Assembly (NCBI GenBank): GCA_017302795.1
Contig: JAFLCB010000009.1
Location: 1-64,000, forward strand
DNA length: 64,000 nt
Reading direction: 5' to 3'
From: Deltaproteobacteria bacterium
GTDB taxonomy: Bacteria; Bdellovibrionota; Bdellovibrionia; Bdellovibrionales; JAMPXM01
The notes beneath the pieces are model-generated. The model was given only the letters and a program-made list of their open reading frames with translations, did no database searches and was not told the DNA's origin. The stretch's first letter is position 1, and the number at the start of each line of letters is the position of its first letter. Position numbers and translations under genes: made by a program. Positions 43,472-53,968 of this stretch are shown here, in pieces.

Positions 43472-46400
43472 CTAGCTCAGTAAGAATTCGAAATCTTTCT
43501 GGCTTAGGCGGCTACTGACCTGAAGCATGTCGGCATCCGTTTCCACTGCAGTGGTTCCGGGTTCGCCAAAAAGCGCATCAAATCGTTTGCTCTTAAGATC
43601 TTTAAGTACCTCGATCTTTTCTTCAACTGAGTCGCGAATGATGTAGCGATACACTTGCACGGCTTTCGTTTGTCCAATTCGGTGGGCACGATCGGTCGCT
43701 TGATTTTCAACGGCAGGATTCCACCATGGTTCGATATGGAAAATGTAACTTGCCTTGACTAAATTTAGACCGACGCCACCGGTCTTAAGTGTCATCAGCA
43801 TAACAGCGCCACCTTTGTACTCATCAAAGCCACGCAGTTTTCTTTCTCGTTCAACGCGAGAGTCCGATCCGCTCATTTCAAAGAAGGGTACACCGGCCGC
43901 TGTAAGTGCAAGACGAATTCGCTCGAACGTGGCTAGGAACTGCGTAAACACCAGTGCGCTAGAACCTTCTTGAGTGATTTCTGTAAGCGCTTCAACGAGA
44001 GTCGAAATTTTCGGTGGCTCTCCGTCGTACTTTACGCCTGGGATTCCGCGTGGATCCGAGCAGACTTGGCGCAAGCGCAAAAGTGCCGTCAACATTTGCA
44101 GCTGCGTTTTTCCTTCACCTTCTTTTGAAATCTGATCGCGAATCTGCCGGTTGTAGCTGGTTGCGATGTCGCGATAGATCTTTCGCTGTTCATCATCAAA
44201 CGGAAGTCGCATCGTCGTTTCTGTTTTCTCTGGCAGCTGATGCATGACTTGCGATTTTGTGCGACGAAGCAAAAGAGGTTTTGTTTTAAGTTTCAGCTCG
44301 TCGAGATCTTCTCGTAAAACTCGAACAGGGTTGACGAAGCGCTCGCGGAAAGTAGGCAGATCGCCTAAAGCCCCAGCCACACAAAGATCAAACAGCGAAT
44401 AGAATTCACCGTAATGGTTTTCAAGTGGTGTTCCAGTGAGGCAGAGTTTGAAATCTGCCCGAATTTTCCTGGCGGCGGTTGTCCGCTTCGTCGTGATCGT
44501 TTTCAGTGCTTGGGCCTCGTCGAAAATCACCACATCCCACGCGACCTGTTCAAACAGCTCAACGTTTTCTTGCAAAAGTCCGTAGGTGCAGATCACAATC
44601 CCTGCATCTCGAGATTTCGTGAAATCAAGGAAAGCCTCTGGTTCGCGGGATGAGAAAAGGTGGGCTTTAAACTCTGGCGCGAACCGAGTCATTTCTGCCA
44701 TCCAGTTGTACGTGAGTGATGTCGGAACTAAAACCAAGGTTGGTCCGAGTTCGCCTTTCGCACGTAGCTTTTCTAGAAATGCGAGACTGGTTACGGTTTT
44801 TCCAAGCCCCATGTCATCCGCTAAAATTCCACCAAGGCCCAGCCGACGGATATCCAAAAGCCACTGCACCCCGGTCTCTTGATAGGGCTGAAGCGTGGTC
44901 TTAAAGGTGTCAGGTAATTCAAGTGGTTCTCTATTTTTATCTAAGGAATCATAAAAGGCACAGATCGCCTGCCATTTTGGTCCGCCTTGAATTTCAATTC
45001 CGGAGGCGCGAAGCGCCAATAGCTCTAACGACCGTGCACGGGGAAGTTGAAAGAAAGTCTCCTCCGTTCGTCGCCGTTTATTTTTATCTGCTAAAAGTCC
45101 TTGGCCATCGCCATGAAGACTTTCCCAGAATCGAGTCAGTCGTTTAAGACTTGGAAGTTCTTTGGGTTCAAGCAGAAAGTATCGACCTTCATGTTCGATG
45201 ATTCCTTCACGCGAAAGACGAATGGCTTCGTCCGGGGAGAGTTCTTTTCCTCTAAAGAAAAATCGAGGATGCAGTTCGAACCAGTCGATTTTTCTGTTTC
45301 CAAGCGGAAGGCTTTCAAGCTTCGAATCAGAAACGCCTTCTTTGAGAGTAAATTCCGGACGGAATTCCCCTTCTTTAACAAGCTCGATGGTTTTACCATC
45401 CATCGTGATATGAAAGCCTTTGTGCGCGAGAGCTAAAAACTGTGCTCCACGAGGTGGAAGTTTCGCAGTTGGGATCACGAACCGTTCATTGATTCCCGGT
45501 TCAAAAATTCGATTCCGATCTTCTTCAGGCTCAAGTTCTTCACGAACTACCAAGTCCTCTCTTGCAAAGCCTTCTCGTTTGTTCGTGAATGCTTCAAACC
45601 AAGTGCCTCGTACTTTAGTGAAACAGGCACCCTCGGTTTCGCGAGCTAGGTCCGCCAACAAGGCGTGCATGAGGCGCATGGTTTGAGTCGAGAGTCCCCG
45701 AGCTCGAACTTCTCCGCTTGGCAAATAGAGACGCGTTTCGCGCCGATCTTTGCAGTCTTCGATGATCTGATTCATCAAGCCATCGAGGAGGCTGACGATT
45801 CCTTCTGAAACCATTGTCTCGAACGTGGTAAACGGGTCTAAGTGTTCTTCTTCTGCCTCTTCAGCGCCATTTTCGCCTCGCGCCTGATCGATCCGAGATA
45901 AAAAGCTCGCAAATTTCCTAAACAGACGAGCGCGCATTTCTAAAAATGATTCAGGTGTCTCGCCGTCGGAACCGGGCAATCGAAATGCAAACGAGCAGGC
46001 TTCGTAAAACAGCAGGGACGCGAATCCGATGTGGCGTAAAAGTTTTAAATCACGTTCTCGTTTGGGGCCGCGGCGGTTGTGGGCAAGTTGAGTGTTCGCA
46101 ATGCCGGTGGTAGCTCCAAGTCCCCCCTGGAGAAGATAAATCACGTATTGGAGGGCTTGAGGGAATCCATGTGCTTCAAGTTCCCGGCCATCAAGCTCCG
46201 CACCAAGAGAAAACTTCAATCGAAAGCTGCCATCAGTAGTCACGGCCAAATTAGTTTCAAGATCTTGCGGCTCTACGATGACAGATTTCGGCTGAACGAC
46301 GACGCGGTCTTTCGCTTCGCTTTCTTCTGCGGACTTGCGGTTTTCAATTTCTTCAATAAGTGCTTGAATCTGGCCGTGACCTTTGATTTCAAGGCGGCCG

Positions 46401-47272
46401 TTTTGGCCACTGGCTTCTGGACCGAGGTTAGAAGACAAGAACGCGCGAACGCCGTCCAATCGGTCGCGCCACGAGTGGAAAACAAGGTGATGCGACTTCT
46501 CATCAAATCGATAAGTTTCGGCGGCATCGGGAACACCGCTGGAAGAAGCCTTTATGTTCACAGCGCCTCTAAGCGCGTACTCAGGTTCTTCGACAGACTG
46601 AACAACCCATTCGATTCCTCCAGCCGAGGCATCGTTCTGTTCAACGCTAACGCCTTCAAAGCGAATGGCTTTTCGCAGACTATTTTTGTCTGAAGTTGTC
46701 GTAAACAGTAAATTAATCGGGGTGCCATCATCATCAGCCATGAGGCCGCGATTTACGCGCTCTGTGGCGAGAAGCACAGTGGCAACTACCTGATCACTGT
46801 GGATCAGCCATTGGGGACGCATGTTGTGCGGCCGATGTGCGAGGCTTGCGCCTTGTACTTCGGGGCGGATCTGCAATGCGAGTGGCAGCAAAAGCCTTGG
46901 CACCTGGCGCCCGCGCGGATGGCGCAGAAGTTCTCCCGCCGTTAAACAGAGCCCGTCGACGAAGAGATACTGAAGAATCGCGCCCTCCTCGTTGACCCAG
47001 TCCATCATGCTCATCATAGAGCGGGTGGAGAGTGGAGTTTGGTCGGAATGAAATGTGAGTGGAACGTCACTTGCGCGCCAAGCGGGGCTCACCCATTGCT
47101 CTAAAAGTTCGCCTTCGGAAAGTGGTCGCGAAGGCGGAATTTCTGTCCATCGTTCGCGCCAGGTCGGTGAGTCAGGTAGCGAAAATGGAACGCCCGAACC
47201 AAAAGTCCGGGCGTTAGGTTGAACCAATAAAATCGCTTTTAAGTCAGAATCGGAAGGCGAGCTCGAAACCAT
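43472..47272 (-). CDS. SNF2-family DNA-dependent ATPase/helicase
   Basis: The product has 1266 residues. About 780 N-terminal residues are poorly conserved and charged. The SNF2 ATPase follows: DDMGLGKTVTS (Walker A, about 820), VIFDEAQALK (Walker B, about 916), LTGTPLENH, then the helicase C half with GGVGLNLVKA and DRAHRIGQTKAVQVYR, ending DSVEEKIEVLKDLK. This is the HepA/RapA-like bacterial SNF2 group that moves along DNA and remodels protein-DNA complexes. No nuclease or methylase domain or restriction gene lies next to it, so a defence role is not supported by context. Confidence 0.92.
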   Translation of the reverse strand: MVSSSPSDSDLKAILLVQPNARTFGSGVPFSLPDSPTWRERWTEIPPSRPLSEGELLEQWVSPAWRASDVPLTFHSDQTPLSTRSMMSMMDWVNEEGAILQYLFVDGLCLTAGELLRHPRGRQVPRLLLPLALQIRPEVQGASLAHRPHNMRPQWLIHSDQVVATVLLATERVNRGLMADDDGTPINLLFTTTSDKNSLRKAIRFEGVSVEQNDASAGGIEWVVQSVEEPEYALRGAVNIKASSSGVPDAAETYRFDEKSHHLVFHSWRDRLDGVRAFLSSNLGPEASGQNGRLEIKGHGQIQALIEEIENRKSAEESEAKDRVVVQPKSVIVEPQDLETNLAVTTDGSFRLKFSLGAELDGRELEAHGFPQALQYVIYLLQGGLGATTGIANTQLAHNRRGPKRERDLKLLRHIGFASLLFYEACSFAFRLPGSDGETPESFLEMRARLFRKFASFLSRIDQARGENGAEEAEEEHLDPFTTFETMVSEGIVSLLDGLMNQIIEDCKDRRETRLYLPSGEVRARGLSTQTMRLMHALLADLARETEGACFTKVRGTWFEAFTNKREGFAREDLVVREELEPEEDRNRIFEPGINERFVIPTAKLPPRGAQFLALAHKGFHITMDGKTIELVKEGEFRPEFTLKEGVSDSKLESLPLGNRKIDWFELHPRFFFRGKELSPDEAIRLSREGIIEHEGRYFLLEPKELPSLKRLTRFWESLHGDGQGLLADKNKRRRTEETFFQLPRARSLELLALRASGIEIQGGPKWQAICAFYDSLDKNREPLELPDTFKTTLQPYQETGVQWLLDIRRLGLGGILADDMGLGKTVTSLAFLEKLRAKGELGPTLVLVPTSLTYNWMAEMTRFAPEFKAHLFSSREPEAFLDFTKSRDAGIVICTYGLLQENVELFEQVAWDVVIFDEAQALKTITTKRTTAARKIRADFKLCLTGTPLENHYGEFYSLFDLCVAGALGDLPTFRERFVNPVRVLREDLDELKLKTKPLLLRRTKSQVMHQLPEKTETTMRLPFDDEQRKIYRDIATSYNRQIRDQISKEGEGKTQLQMLTALLRLRQVCSDPRGIPGVKYDGEPPKISTLVEALTEITQEGSSALVFTQFLATFERIRLALTAAGVPFFEMSGSDSRVERERKLRGFDEYKGGAVMLMTLKTGGVGLNLVKASYIFHIEPWWNPAVENQATDRAHRIGQTKAVQVYRYIIRDSVEEKIEVLKDLKSKRFDALFGEPGTTAVETDADMLQVSSRLSQKDFEFLLS

Positions 47273-47321
47273 CGGGCAAGATTAGCACTGATCAGCCCAA
47301 TGGACAATTGGTCGTTTTGGC

Positions 47322-48260
47322 CTACGGAGCGAACCAACATCGTGGTCGGAACCCTACTTTTGCTACATTCTCAACACAAGATCCTTGACGATAATCAGTA
47401 TTTGAGACTGGCAAAGTCACGTCGACGTTGCAAACTGCGCCTGCGAGGTAGGTGTCCATTCGGCATTGTGTTGCAGGATGCTTATCGTCGGTTTTGGCAA
47501 CTCGGCGAGTGTCTGGTTTAGCAAAATCTGGAGCCGTCGGTTCTTTGCGAAGATCTTGGAAGAGGCCCGCAACTGAAGTGCCGCCGATACTTGTACGTTT
47601 GCAAAGAAGTTGATCTTCCGTTTTCGAAAACTCTTGATCGCAAAGTGCTTCCGCAACCGCCGACAATTTGCCGTCAGTTTTCGCTTGAGCGACGATCGCA
47701 GCGTTGTCATCTTCTGCGAAGAAAACACGCAGACATTTTAGACCAGCATAATAGTCCGATCCGCCTTCATTAGTTGCCCAGTCGCTTGACCCGAAAAAAC
47801 CTTTGATTTTCGGTGCTCCACCAAGGTGATGACCAAGTTCGTGGCAGACCACCAGAGCAAAACCTTCGACAGAAGTCGCTTGATGGCGGGCGAGACCGCC
47901 ATACATGTTCACAAGCCAGGTCGATCCCATTTGTTGCGCCGACGCGTTGACTGTTGCGTCTGTCCATTTGCGATTGAATTTTAGTGTCGCGCCCTGCTTA
48001 GCCACAACAGAAGCAAAGATTTTTTCAGCGCGGTCAATGACGGCATTGAATTGCAATTCTGTGATTCCGCCACCAGCCAAGGACTTAAACCCAACGGGAA
48101 TTTGCATGTCGTTGTCGGGAAGAAAACCGGTGCACAGCTCTTTGGTCTTAGTAGCTGTATGATTGTCGGCGCTATGGGCAAGCGCTGCAGTCGAGACGAC
48201 CGAGAGAGTTGCAGTCGAGACGACGAGGTACTTCGTAAAAACAGAAAATAAATTCGCCAT
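47322..48260 (-). CDS. Secreted zinc metallopeptidase
   Basis: The product has 312 residues. ATG 48260 has AAGGAAGGAA seven bases upstream and starts a signal peptide (LVVSTATLSVVSTAALA, about 13-29). VVCHELGHHLGG (HELGH at 140-144) is the zinc site; NEGGSDYYA with Glu165 or Asp169 is the likely third ligand, as in gluzincins. Nine or more Cys suggest disulfides outside the cytoplasm. The family was not recognised beyond this. A palindrome nearly identical to one before the aminopeptidase gene at 55255 lies 85 bases upstream. Confidence 0.82.
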   Translation of the reverse strand: MANLFSVFTKYLVVSTATLSVVSTAALAHSADNHTATKTKELCTGFLPDNDMQIPVGFKSLAGGGITELQFNAVIDRAEKIFASVVAKQGATLKFNRKWTDATVNASAQQMGSTWLVNMYGGLARHQATSVEGFALVVCHELGHHLGGAPKIKGFFGSSDWATNEGGSDYYAGLKCLRVFFAEDDNAAIVAQAKTDGKLSAVAEALCDQEFSKTEDQLLCKRTSIGGTSVAGLFQDLRKEPTAPDFAKPDTRRVAKTDDKHPATQCRMDTYLAGAVCNVDVTLPVSNTDYRQGSCVENVAKVGFRPRCWFAP

Positions 48261-48345
48261 GCTTGTTCCTTCCTTGGACAACGGCTTTTTAAATCAGTGG
48301 TGCAGGGAAAGTTTCACCTTTAGTTTGATTAGCCGGTAGGCAAAA

Positions 48346-48361
48346 GTTCCAAAATGGAACC
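48346..48361 (-). promoter_or_regulatory. Candidate operator palindrome upstream of the zinc peptidase
   Basis: Read toward the gene it is GGTTCCATTTTGGAAC: arms GTTCCA/TGGAAC around three bases. The same 16-mer with one change lies at 55297-55312 before the other secreted metallopeptidase. It is probably a binding site for a dimeric regulator; the regulator is not identified. Confidence 0.55.
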
Positions 48362-48427
48362 AAGGTCTGGGTCATTAGATCGATAAGCCCCAGTCTTGAA
48401 CGGGACAAAGGTCTAGGGCTGACCGAG

Positions 48428-49075
48428 TTAGCTGATTTTTGAGGGAGCGTTAAGGGTTTTGCAAAGCTCGCAGGTTTTTCCATCGCATCCGCGGGCCGAG
48501 CAGTATTCTCGTCCGTAAAAAATGATTTGCAGGTGAAGCTTGTTCCATTTTTCGACTGGAAAAAGATCTTTTAAGTCGCGCTCCGTTTGGACGACATTGT
48601 TTCCGCGAGTTAATTTCCACCGTTTCGCCAGGCGGTGTATGTGGGTATCGACCGGAAAGCTTGGTATGCCAAATGCCTGAGCCATCACCACTTGAGCAGT
48701 CTTGTGGCCGACACCAGGGAGTTCTTCCAGTTCCTCTAAGGATTTTGGGACTCGACCTTTGTGAGACTCAATCAAGATTTTTGAAAGTCCAACGATCGCT
48801 TTCGACTTTTGTGGCCCCAAGCCACAGGGCCGTACAATTTCAAGAACCTCAGCTGGAGTTTTGAGAGACATTTTCAAGGGAGTGTCGGCCAGTTTAAATA
48901 ACGCCGGTGTCACTTCGTTCACCCTTTTGTCGGTGCATTGTGCCGATAAAAGTACCGCGATCAGAAGCGTAAATGCATCTTTATGGTCCAGGGGAACATG
49001 AGTTTCTGGATAGAGCTCTTCGAGACGTTCTTGAATGAAGACCGCACGAGCAAGTCGAGTTTTTCGGCTAAGCAT
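48428..49075 (-). CDS. nth: Endonuclease III
   Basis: The product has 215 residues. It is a base-excision-repair glycosylase/AP lyase for oxidised pyrimidines. The helix-hairpin-helix block LEELPGVGHKTAQVVMAQAF carries the catalytic Lys, and FPVDTHIHRLAKRW the catalytic Asp. The C-terminal Cys set CSARGCDGKTCELC has spacing C-x4-C-x4-C-x2-C, unlike the C-x6-C-x2-C-x5-C of E. coli. ATG 49075 is chosen; upstream open sequence belongs to the divergent control region. Confidence 0.92.
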   Translation of the reverse strand: MLSRKTRLARAVFIQERLEELYPETHVPLDHKDAFTLLIAVLLSAQCTDKRVNEVTPALFKLADTPLKMSLKTPAEVLEIVRPCGLGPQKSKAIVGLSKILIESHKGRVPKSLEELEELPGVGHKTAQVVMAQAFGIPSFPVDTHIHRLAKRWKLTRGNNVVQTERDLKDLFPVEKWNKLHLQIIFYGREYCSARGCDGKTCELCKTLNAPSKIS

Positions 49076-49123
49076 GGGGTCAGTTCTATCAGACCAACTG
49101 CAGATTCGGGTAGACTGGTTTCG

Positions 49124-50164
49124 ATGGCAAACATGAAATCTGGAAATAAAAAACAAATTTATGCGATCGGCGACGTGCATGGTTGCGCCACCGAACTTGA
49201 AAGCTTGCTCGCGCATTTATCGATCGATCGAGAAACACTGATAATATTTTTGGGTGATTATGTTGACCGAGGTTTTGATTCCCGACGTGTCATTGATATT
49301 GTTGTCGATCTGAAAAAGCGCTGCGAGGTAGTTGCTCTCATGGGAAACCACGAGGCGATGTTTTTAGATTTTCTCGAACGACCTGAAAGTATTGGGTCAG
49401 GGCTGTTTATACTTAATGGCGGAGGTTCTACTCTAGCCAACTACGCCGGCCCCAATGGCTCGTTCGAGGTTCCTCAGTCACATGTCGAATTTCTTAAGAG
49501 CTTAAAGCTGTTTTACGAAACAGAATCGCATTTTTTTGTTCATGCAGGCGTTCCATTGAAGAAAAAGCTTCGCGATCTAGATCCTGTTTTGGATCGAGAA
49601 ACCTTTTTGTGGACTCGGGGTCCGTTTCTGACAACGTCTGAAAACTGGGGCAAAATTGTCGTTCACGGCCACACTCCAAACGATCAACCTGAGCGTCGGC
49701 CCAATCGCGTGAATATCGATACCGGCTGTGTATTTGGCGGTCATTTAACCGCGTTTGATGTGACCGGCGACAAATTTATTTCTGTCGAACGAATTCCGTT
49801 CGAGGAAAAGGCAGCACCGATGTTAACGGAATCAGGCTCGCTTCGGATCGCAGTTCGTTTTAATGGGCGAATGCCTGTTACTGCTTCGAAGCCCGGGCAG
49901 CGTCGCATCGAATTTGAAACCCTCAATTACAATCAATTTGGCCTTTTATTGCGCGAACTCAGTCCTGCCGACATGTCCGCATTTGAAAACGGGGACGTGA
50001 TTGAGGGGACGATCGGAGATGATCATCGGACGGCCGTCCAATTTGAAGGTCAGATTGTCCGCGTTGAAAGTCGCCACGGGTTTTCGCTTTACGGAGTCAA
50101 GATCGAAAAGATTTCGACGGCCAATGACACGGGTAGTGGTGGGTGGCTCAATCGGCCGGCTTGA
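49124..50164 (+). CDS. PPP-family phosphatase with extra C-terminal domain
   Basis: The product has 346 residues. The calcineurin-like PPP core has YAIGDVHGC (Asp17, His19), FLGDYVDRG (GDxxDRG, 44-50), MGNHEAM (74-77) and VVHGHTPN, which supply the metal ligands; relatives are ApaH and bacterial Ser/Thr phosphatases. After GGHLTAFD, about 120 residues form a beta-rich domain (RIEFETLNYNQFGLLLRELS ... VQFEGQIVRVESRHGFSLYG), possibly PilZ-like. It is divergent from nth with 48 bases between starts, and in the same frame as the next gene. Confidence 0.82.
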   Translation: MANMKSGNKKQIYAIGDVHGCATELESLLAHLSIDRETLIIFLGDYVDRGFDSRRVIDIVVDLKKRCEVVALMGNHEAMFLDFLERPESIGSGLFILNGGGSTLANYAGPNGSFEVPQSHVEFLKSLKLFYETESHFFVHAGVPLKKKLRDLDPVLDRETFLWTRGPFLTTSENWGKIVVHGHTPNDQPERRPNRVNIDTGCVFGGHLTAFDVTGDKFISVERIPFEEKAAPMLTESGSLRIAVRFNGRMPVTASKPGQRRIEFETLNYNQFGLLLRELSPADMSAFENGDVIEGTIGDDHRTAVQFEGQIVRVESRHGFSLYGVKIEKISTANDTGSGGWLNRPA

Positions 50165-50188
50165 TCTAACATCTGGGCTTTCGGGGGT

Positions 50189-52807
50189 ATTATCCGACAG
50201 CCACTCTTTAAGCGCATTCCATCTTTCAGTGAGCTTTCCAGCGGGGATCCGCAGGATCTGATTCTCGATCGCTTCTTAAACTATCTTTCAGAAATCGGCT
50301 TTGAACTTTACGCCGCACAAGAAGAAGCGATTCTTTCACTCGTTGGTGGGGACAACGTCATCCTCAATACGCCAACGGGAAGCGGAAAAAGTCTTGTTGC
50401 AGAGGCTCTGATCTTTAACTCGATGGCTCTCGGTCGAAGGTCCGTGTACACCTGTCCCGTAAAAGCCCTGGTAAACGAAAAGTTTTTAAATCTCTGTAAG
50501 CTCTTCGGTGCCGAAAGCGTAGGCCTGATGACAGGCGACGGATCAGTAAATCACGACGCTCCCATTCTCTGTTGCACGGCCGAGATATTGGCCAACATGG
50601 CGCTTTGTGATGGTGCAGATGCCAAAGTCGATGACGTGATTATGGATGAGTTCCATTACTATTCCGATCGCGAGCGCGGAATGGCGTGGCAGATTCCGCT
50701 TCTTGAACTTTCCCGAGCCCGATTTCTATTGATGTCGGCCACTCTTGGAGACATGACTTTTTTCCAAGAGGTTATCGAAAAGCTAACCGGTAAGTCTACG
50801 CGACTCATCACAGGGCTTGAGAGACCTGTACCGCTGGAATTTGAGTACCGTGGTGAAACGCACCTTCATGAAACCATCACGGACCTCTTAAAGTTAGGGC
50901 GAGCACCAGTTTACCTCGTCAACTTTACGCAGAATTTGGCGGCCGAAGAAGCACAAAATTTGATGAGCGTTGACATCATTACGAAAGAGCAAAAGAAAGC
51001 GATTCTTGAGCGACTGAAAGATATTCCGTTTCGCTCGCCTTACGGCAAAGAGATTCAAAAGTACCTGAAGCATGGAATAGGCGTCCATCACGCGGGACTT
51101 TTGCCGAAATATCGGATCTTGGTGGAAAAGCTCGCGCAAGAGGGCCATCTGAAAGTTATCTCTGGCACAGACACTTTGGGGGTTGGGGTCAATATCCCAA
51201 TTCGGACGGTCTTATTCACGAAGCTCTGCAAATACGACGGGGAAAAGACGGCGATTCTTTCCAGCCGAGATTTTCATCAAGTGTCAGGCCGCGCCGGGAG
51301 GCGGGGATTTGATGAACGCGGGTTTGTGGTTGCGCAGGCGCCGGAACATGTCATTGATAATGTGAAGCTAGATCGCAAGGTGGCACTCGATCCCAAAAAG
51401 TCGAAGAAGATTGTGAAGTCGAAACCCCCCGAGAAAGGTTTTGTCCACTGGGATGAATCGACTTTTATGAAGCTTACGAAGTCGATTCCTGAATCGCTTC
51501 AGTCGCGGTTTCACGTTGATCACGAAATGGTTCTTTCGGTGCTGATGCGGAAGAACGAAGACGGTTGCGAGTCGCTTCGAAAACTAATTCGAGTTTCGCA
51601 TGAGTCACTGGCGGCAAAACGAAAGCACCGAAAACGAGCCTTTGAATTATTTCGGTCGTTACTCGATCGAAACTTAATTACTCTCAGTCCTCTGCAAGTG
51701 CATGGCGATCTGCAAACCGATTTTTCGCTTCACCAATCGCTTTCGCTATGGTTGATCGACACTTTGAAGCTTTTAGATCCTGCAAGTGAAACCTATTCGC
51801 TAGATGTCGTAACCTTATGTGAGGCAATCTGCGAATCCCCGGACTTGATCATTCGCAAACAAACCGATCGCGCGCGCCAAGAGCTTTACCTGCAATTGAA
51901 ATCCGAAGGGGTTGAGTTCGAGGAGCGACAAGAAAAGCTTGAACTCGTCGAGCATCCAAAGCCGCTTAGAGATTTTATTTATCAAACCTTCAATGATTGG
52001 TCGGAGAAGCATCCTTGGGTGGGTACCGAAAATATCCGGCCCAAGACGATTGTTCGCGAGATGCTTGAAAAGGGACTTAGTTTTTCAGACTACATTCGCG
52101 AGTACGATATGAGTCGGGGCGAAGGTGTGCTTTTGCGCTCGATCAACGATGTTTTCAAGGTCCTGGTAAAGACAGTTCCCGACAGTTTTAAAAATGACGA
52201 GATTTTGGAATTTGAAACTGAAATCGCTCTCATCTTGCGGTCTGTCGATTCTTCCTTGATGGACGAATGGGATCGCTTGCGCTCTGACTTTGTCGAACTT
52301 GGTGGCGCGGTACGAATTGCCACAGGTGACGCCGACAAAGCGGCACTGAAACTTGATACTGACGCGAAAGCGGCCATGGACCAGAAGTCGCGGCAAGCGG
52401 AGCTTCGAAGGCGAATCCGTGCTGAGGTGTTTCGTTTCACCAGGGCGATGGCATCCGGCGATTCGGAAGAAGCCTTCAATATTGCTTCCGAGTGGAAAGC
52501 GTTGAAGTTAAAGCGGTTGTCGCTTTCGTTTCAGGATCTCCTCTTGGACGTACCTGGTAATTCATGGTGCTACGCGGACGCACTCGCGCCGGTCTATTTT
52601 TCTGATAGTCTTTTGAAGCTTAAATCCGAGGGCTTCACGGGCTTGAAAACAGATCTTTCTTCGCGAAACGCCAATTTAACAAACATTCACTTCGGCGATA
52701 CGGTGACTGTCGAGCATCGGCTTTTGGATCTAGGCGGAAGCGACAATACATTTTGGCTACGGCTAGAAATGAACTTAGAACTAGGCCGAGAAGAGCGCAC
52801 GACATGA
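50189..52807 (+). CDS. Ski2-like DExH helicase without a standard start codon
   Basis: About 872 residues if it begins at ATT 50189. The Walker A motif TPTGSGKS (50369-50392) lies before the first ATG (50423), and no ATG, GTG or TTG is in frame between the phosphatase stop (50162-50164) and it. GGGGG at 50183-50187 could serve ATC 50192 or ATT 50189; CTG 50258 is another option. Later motifs are MDEFHYYSD (DExH), [17 protein letters not shown] and [10 protein letters not shown], giving a Ski2/Mtr4-type RNA or DNA helicase. The long C-terminal region is helical. Confidence 0.82.
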   Translation: MIRQPLFKRIPSFSELSSGDPQDLILDRFLNYLSEIGFELYAAQEEAILSLVGGDNVILNTPTGSGKSLVAEALIFNSMALGRRSVYTCPVKALVNEKFLNLCKLFGAESVGLMTGDGSVNHDAPILCCTAEILANMALCDGADAKVDDVIMDEFHYYSDRERGMAWQIPLLELSRARFLLMSATLGDMTFFQEVIEKLTGKSTRLITGLERPVPLEFEYRGETHLHETITDLLKLGRAPVYLVNFTQNLAAEEAQNLMSVDIITKEQKKAILERLKDIPFRSPYGKEIQKYLKHGIGVHHAGLLPKYRILVEKLAQEGHLKVISGTDTLGVGVNIPIRTVLFTKLCKYDGEKTAILSSRDFHQVSGRAGRRGFDERGFVVAQAPEHVIDNVKLDRKVALDPKKSKKIVKSKPPEKGFVHWDESTFMKLTKSIPESLQSRFHVDHEMVLSVLMRKNEDGCESLRKLIRVSHESLAAKRKHRKRAFELFRSLLDRNLITLSPLQVHGDLQTDFSLHQSLSLWLIDTLKLLDPASETYSLDVVTLCEAICESPDLIIRKQTDRARQELYLQLKSEGVEFEERQEKLELVEHPKPLRDFIYQTFNDWSEKHPWVGTENIRPKTIVREMLEKGLSFSDYIREYDMSRGEGVLLRSINDVFKVLVKTVPDSFKNDEILEFETEIALILRSVDSSLMDEWDRLRSDFVELGGAVRIATGDADKAALKLDTDAKAAMDQKSRQAELRRRIRAEVFRFTRAMASGDSEEAFNIASEWKALKLKRLSLSFQDLLLDVPGNSWCYADALAPVYFSDSLLKLKSEGFTGLKTDLSSRNANLTNIHFGDTVTVEHRLLDLGGSDNTFWLRLEMNLELGREERTT

Positions 52808-53907
52808 ACCAGGTATCGCAATCGGATCGACTTAAAAAGTTTGTCTCAGAAAATGAAACGAAGCTCGAAGTTGGGTTTTTTGTCGGTGGCTTCCTTTTAG
52901 ATATTTTTCTCTTGTCGACGCCGGACGATTTCTTTGGAATTCTGCAGCAGCTTTTTTACATGACCGTCGTTGCCTCACTTTTGCATTTTGAAATTCTCTA
53001 TCGGCTGCGAAAATACAAGCCAGGTCGCCGAATGCGAAAGTTTTGGCAGTATCGCAGTCTTTTGCTGCATTTTTCACTTGGGGGACTTTTAAACGTCTAT
53101 TCTCTATTCTACATAAAAAGCGCCTCTCTGATGAGCAGCTTTTTGTTTTTGATCTTCATGCTGGCACTCGTCTTGGCGAATGAATTGCCATTCGTGAAAA
53201 AAGCGAATGTATCTTCTAAAGTGGCGATGTACGCGATCTGTCTTTTTTCGTTTTTCTCGATTCTGCTGCCCATCGCTTTAGGATTCGTGGGCTGGATTCC
53301 GTTTCTATTGGCCGTCGGTTTTACAGGGTTGGCGTTTTACCTTCACGTACGATTGCTCGAAAGATCGTTTACTGATCGGCGAATTCTTCACAAAGCCATG
53401 CTCTATCCAAGCGGCGCGATCTTGACGGTTTTCACTTTGTTCTATGTGCTTGGCTGGATTCCGCCTGTTCCCTTAAGCGTGGTCGAACAAGGCGTTTATC
53501 ATTCTATCGAAAAAAAGTCGGGTCAGTATTTCTTGAGTTTTGAAAAGCCCTGGTGGAAATTTTGGCAAACCTCCGATAGCCCGTTTCGTGCGCAGGCCGG
53601 CGATCGACTTCATTTTTATGCGCAAATTTATTCTCCCACTAGAATTTCCGATTCTGTGGTCATCCACTGGTTAATGAAAAACCAAAAAGGGAACTGGATC
53701 TCAAGCGACAAAGTCCCGATGAGCATTCAAGGCGGAAGAGAGATGGGATTTAGAGGGTTTTCCTATAAGTCCAACTATACACCTGGCGAATGGCAGATCC
53801 GGGTCGAAACTTCAGGTGGCATCGAGATTTCACGCCACTATGTCGAAGTAGAAGTCGTATCAGACGGTAACGCAGAACCTCGTGATTTTGTTCAGGTGGT
53901 TCGCTGA
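52804..53907 (+). CDS. DUF2914 integral membrane protein
   Basis: The product has 367 residues. The ATG overlaps the helicase stop (ATGA). About six or seven membrane helices fill residues 20-235 and are followed by a roughly 110-residue soluble domain with the DUF2914 pattern: [32 protein letters not shown] and [15 protein letters not shown]. The end is predicted periplasmic and beta-sandwich-like. The function of DUF2914 is unknown. Confidence 0.8.
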   Translation: MNQVSQSDRLKKFVSENETKLEVGFFVGGFLLDIFLLSTPDDFFGILQQLFYMTVVASLLHFEILYRLRKYKPGRRMRKFWQYRSLLLHFSLGGLLNVYSLFYIKSASLMSSFLFLIFMLALVLANELPFVKKANVSSKVAMYAICLFSFFSILLPIALGFVGWIPFLLAVGFTGLAFYLHVRLLERSFTDRRILHKAMLYPSGAILTVFTLFYVLGWIPPVPLSVVEQGVYHSIEKKSGQYFLSFEKPWWKFWQTSDSPFRAQAGDRLHFYAQIYSPTRISDSVVIHWLMKNQKGNWISSDKVPMSIQGGREMGFRGFSYKSNYTPGEWQIRVETSGGIEISRHYVEVEVVSDGNAEPRDFVQVVR

Positions 53908-53968
53908 TCAAAGTTTGTGTTTTTTGGAAATCGAATTCAATCTTCACCCTCATTGGGAAAATACTGAC

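Noticed and set aside
46079-46693. Plus-strand 204-residue frame inside the SNF2 gene
   Set aside because: It lies entirely antisense to a well-conserved gene and its translation is low-complexity Phe/Lys-rich sequence.
43472-49075. SNF2 helicase plus nuclease-like neighbours as a defence island
   Set aside because: The neighbours are a secreted peptidase, nth and an L,D-transpeptidase; there is no restriction, nuclease-effector or mobile-element gene and no sign of transfer.
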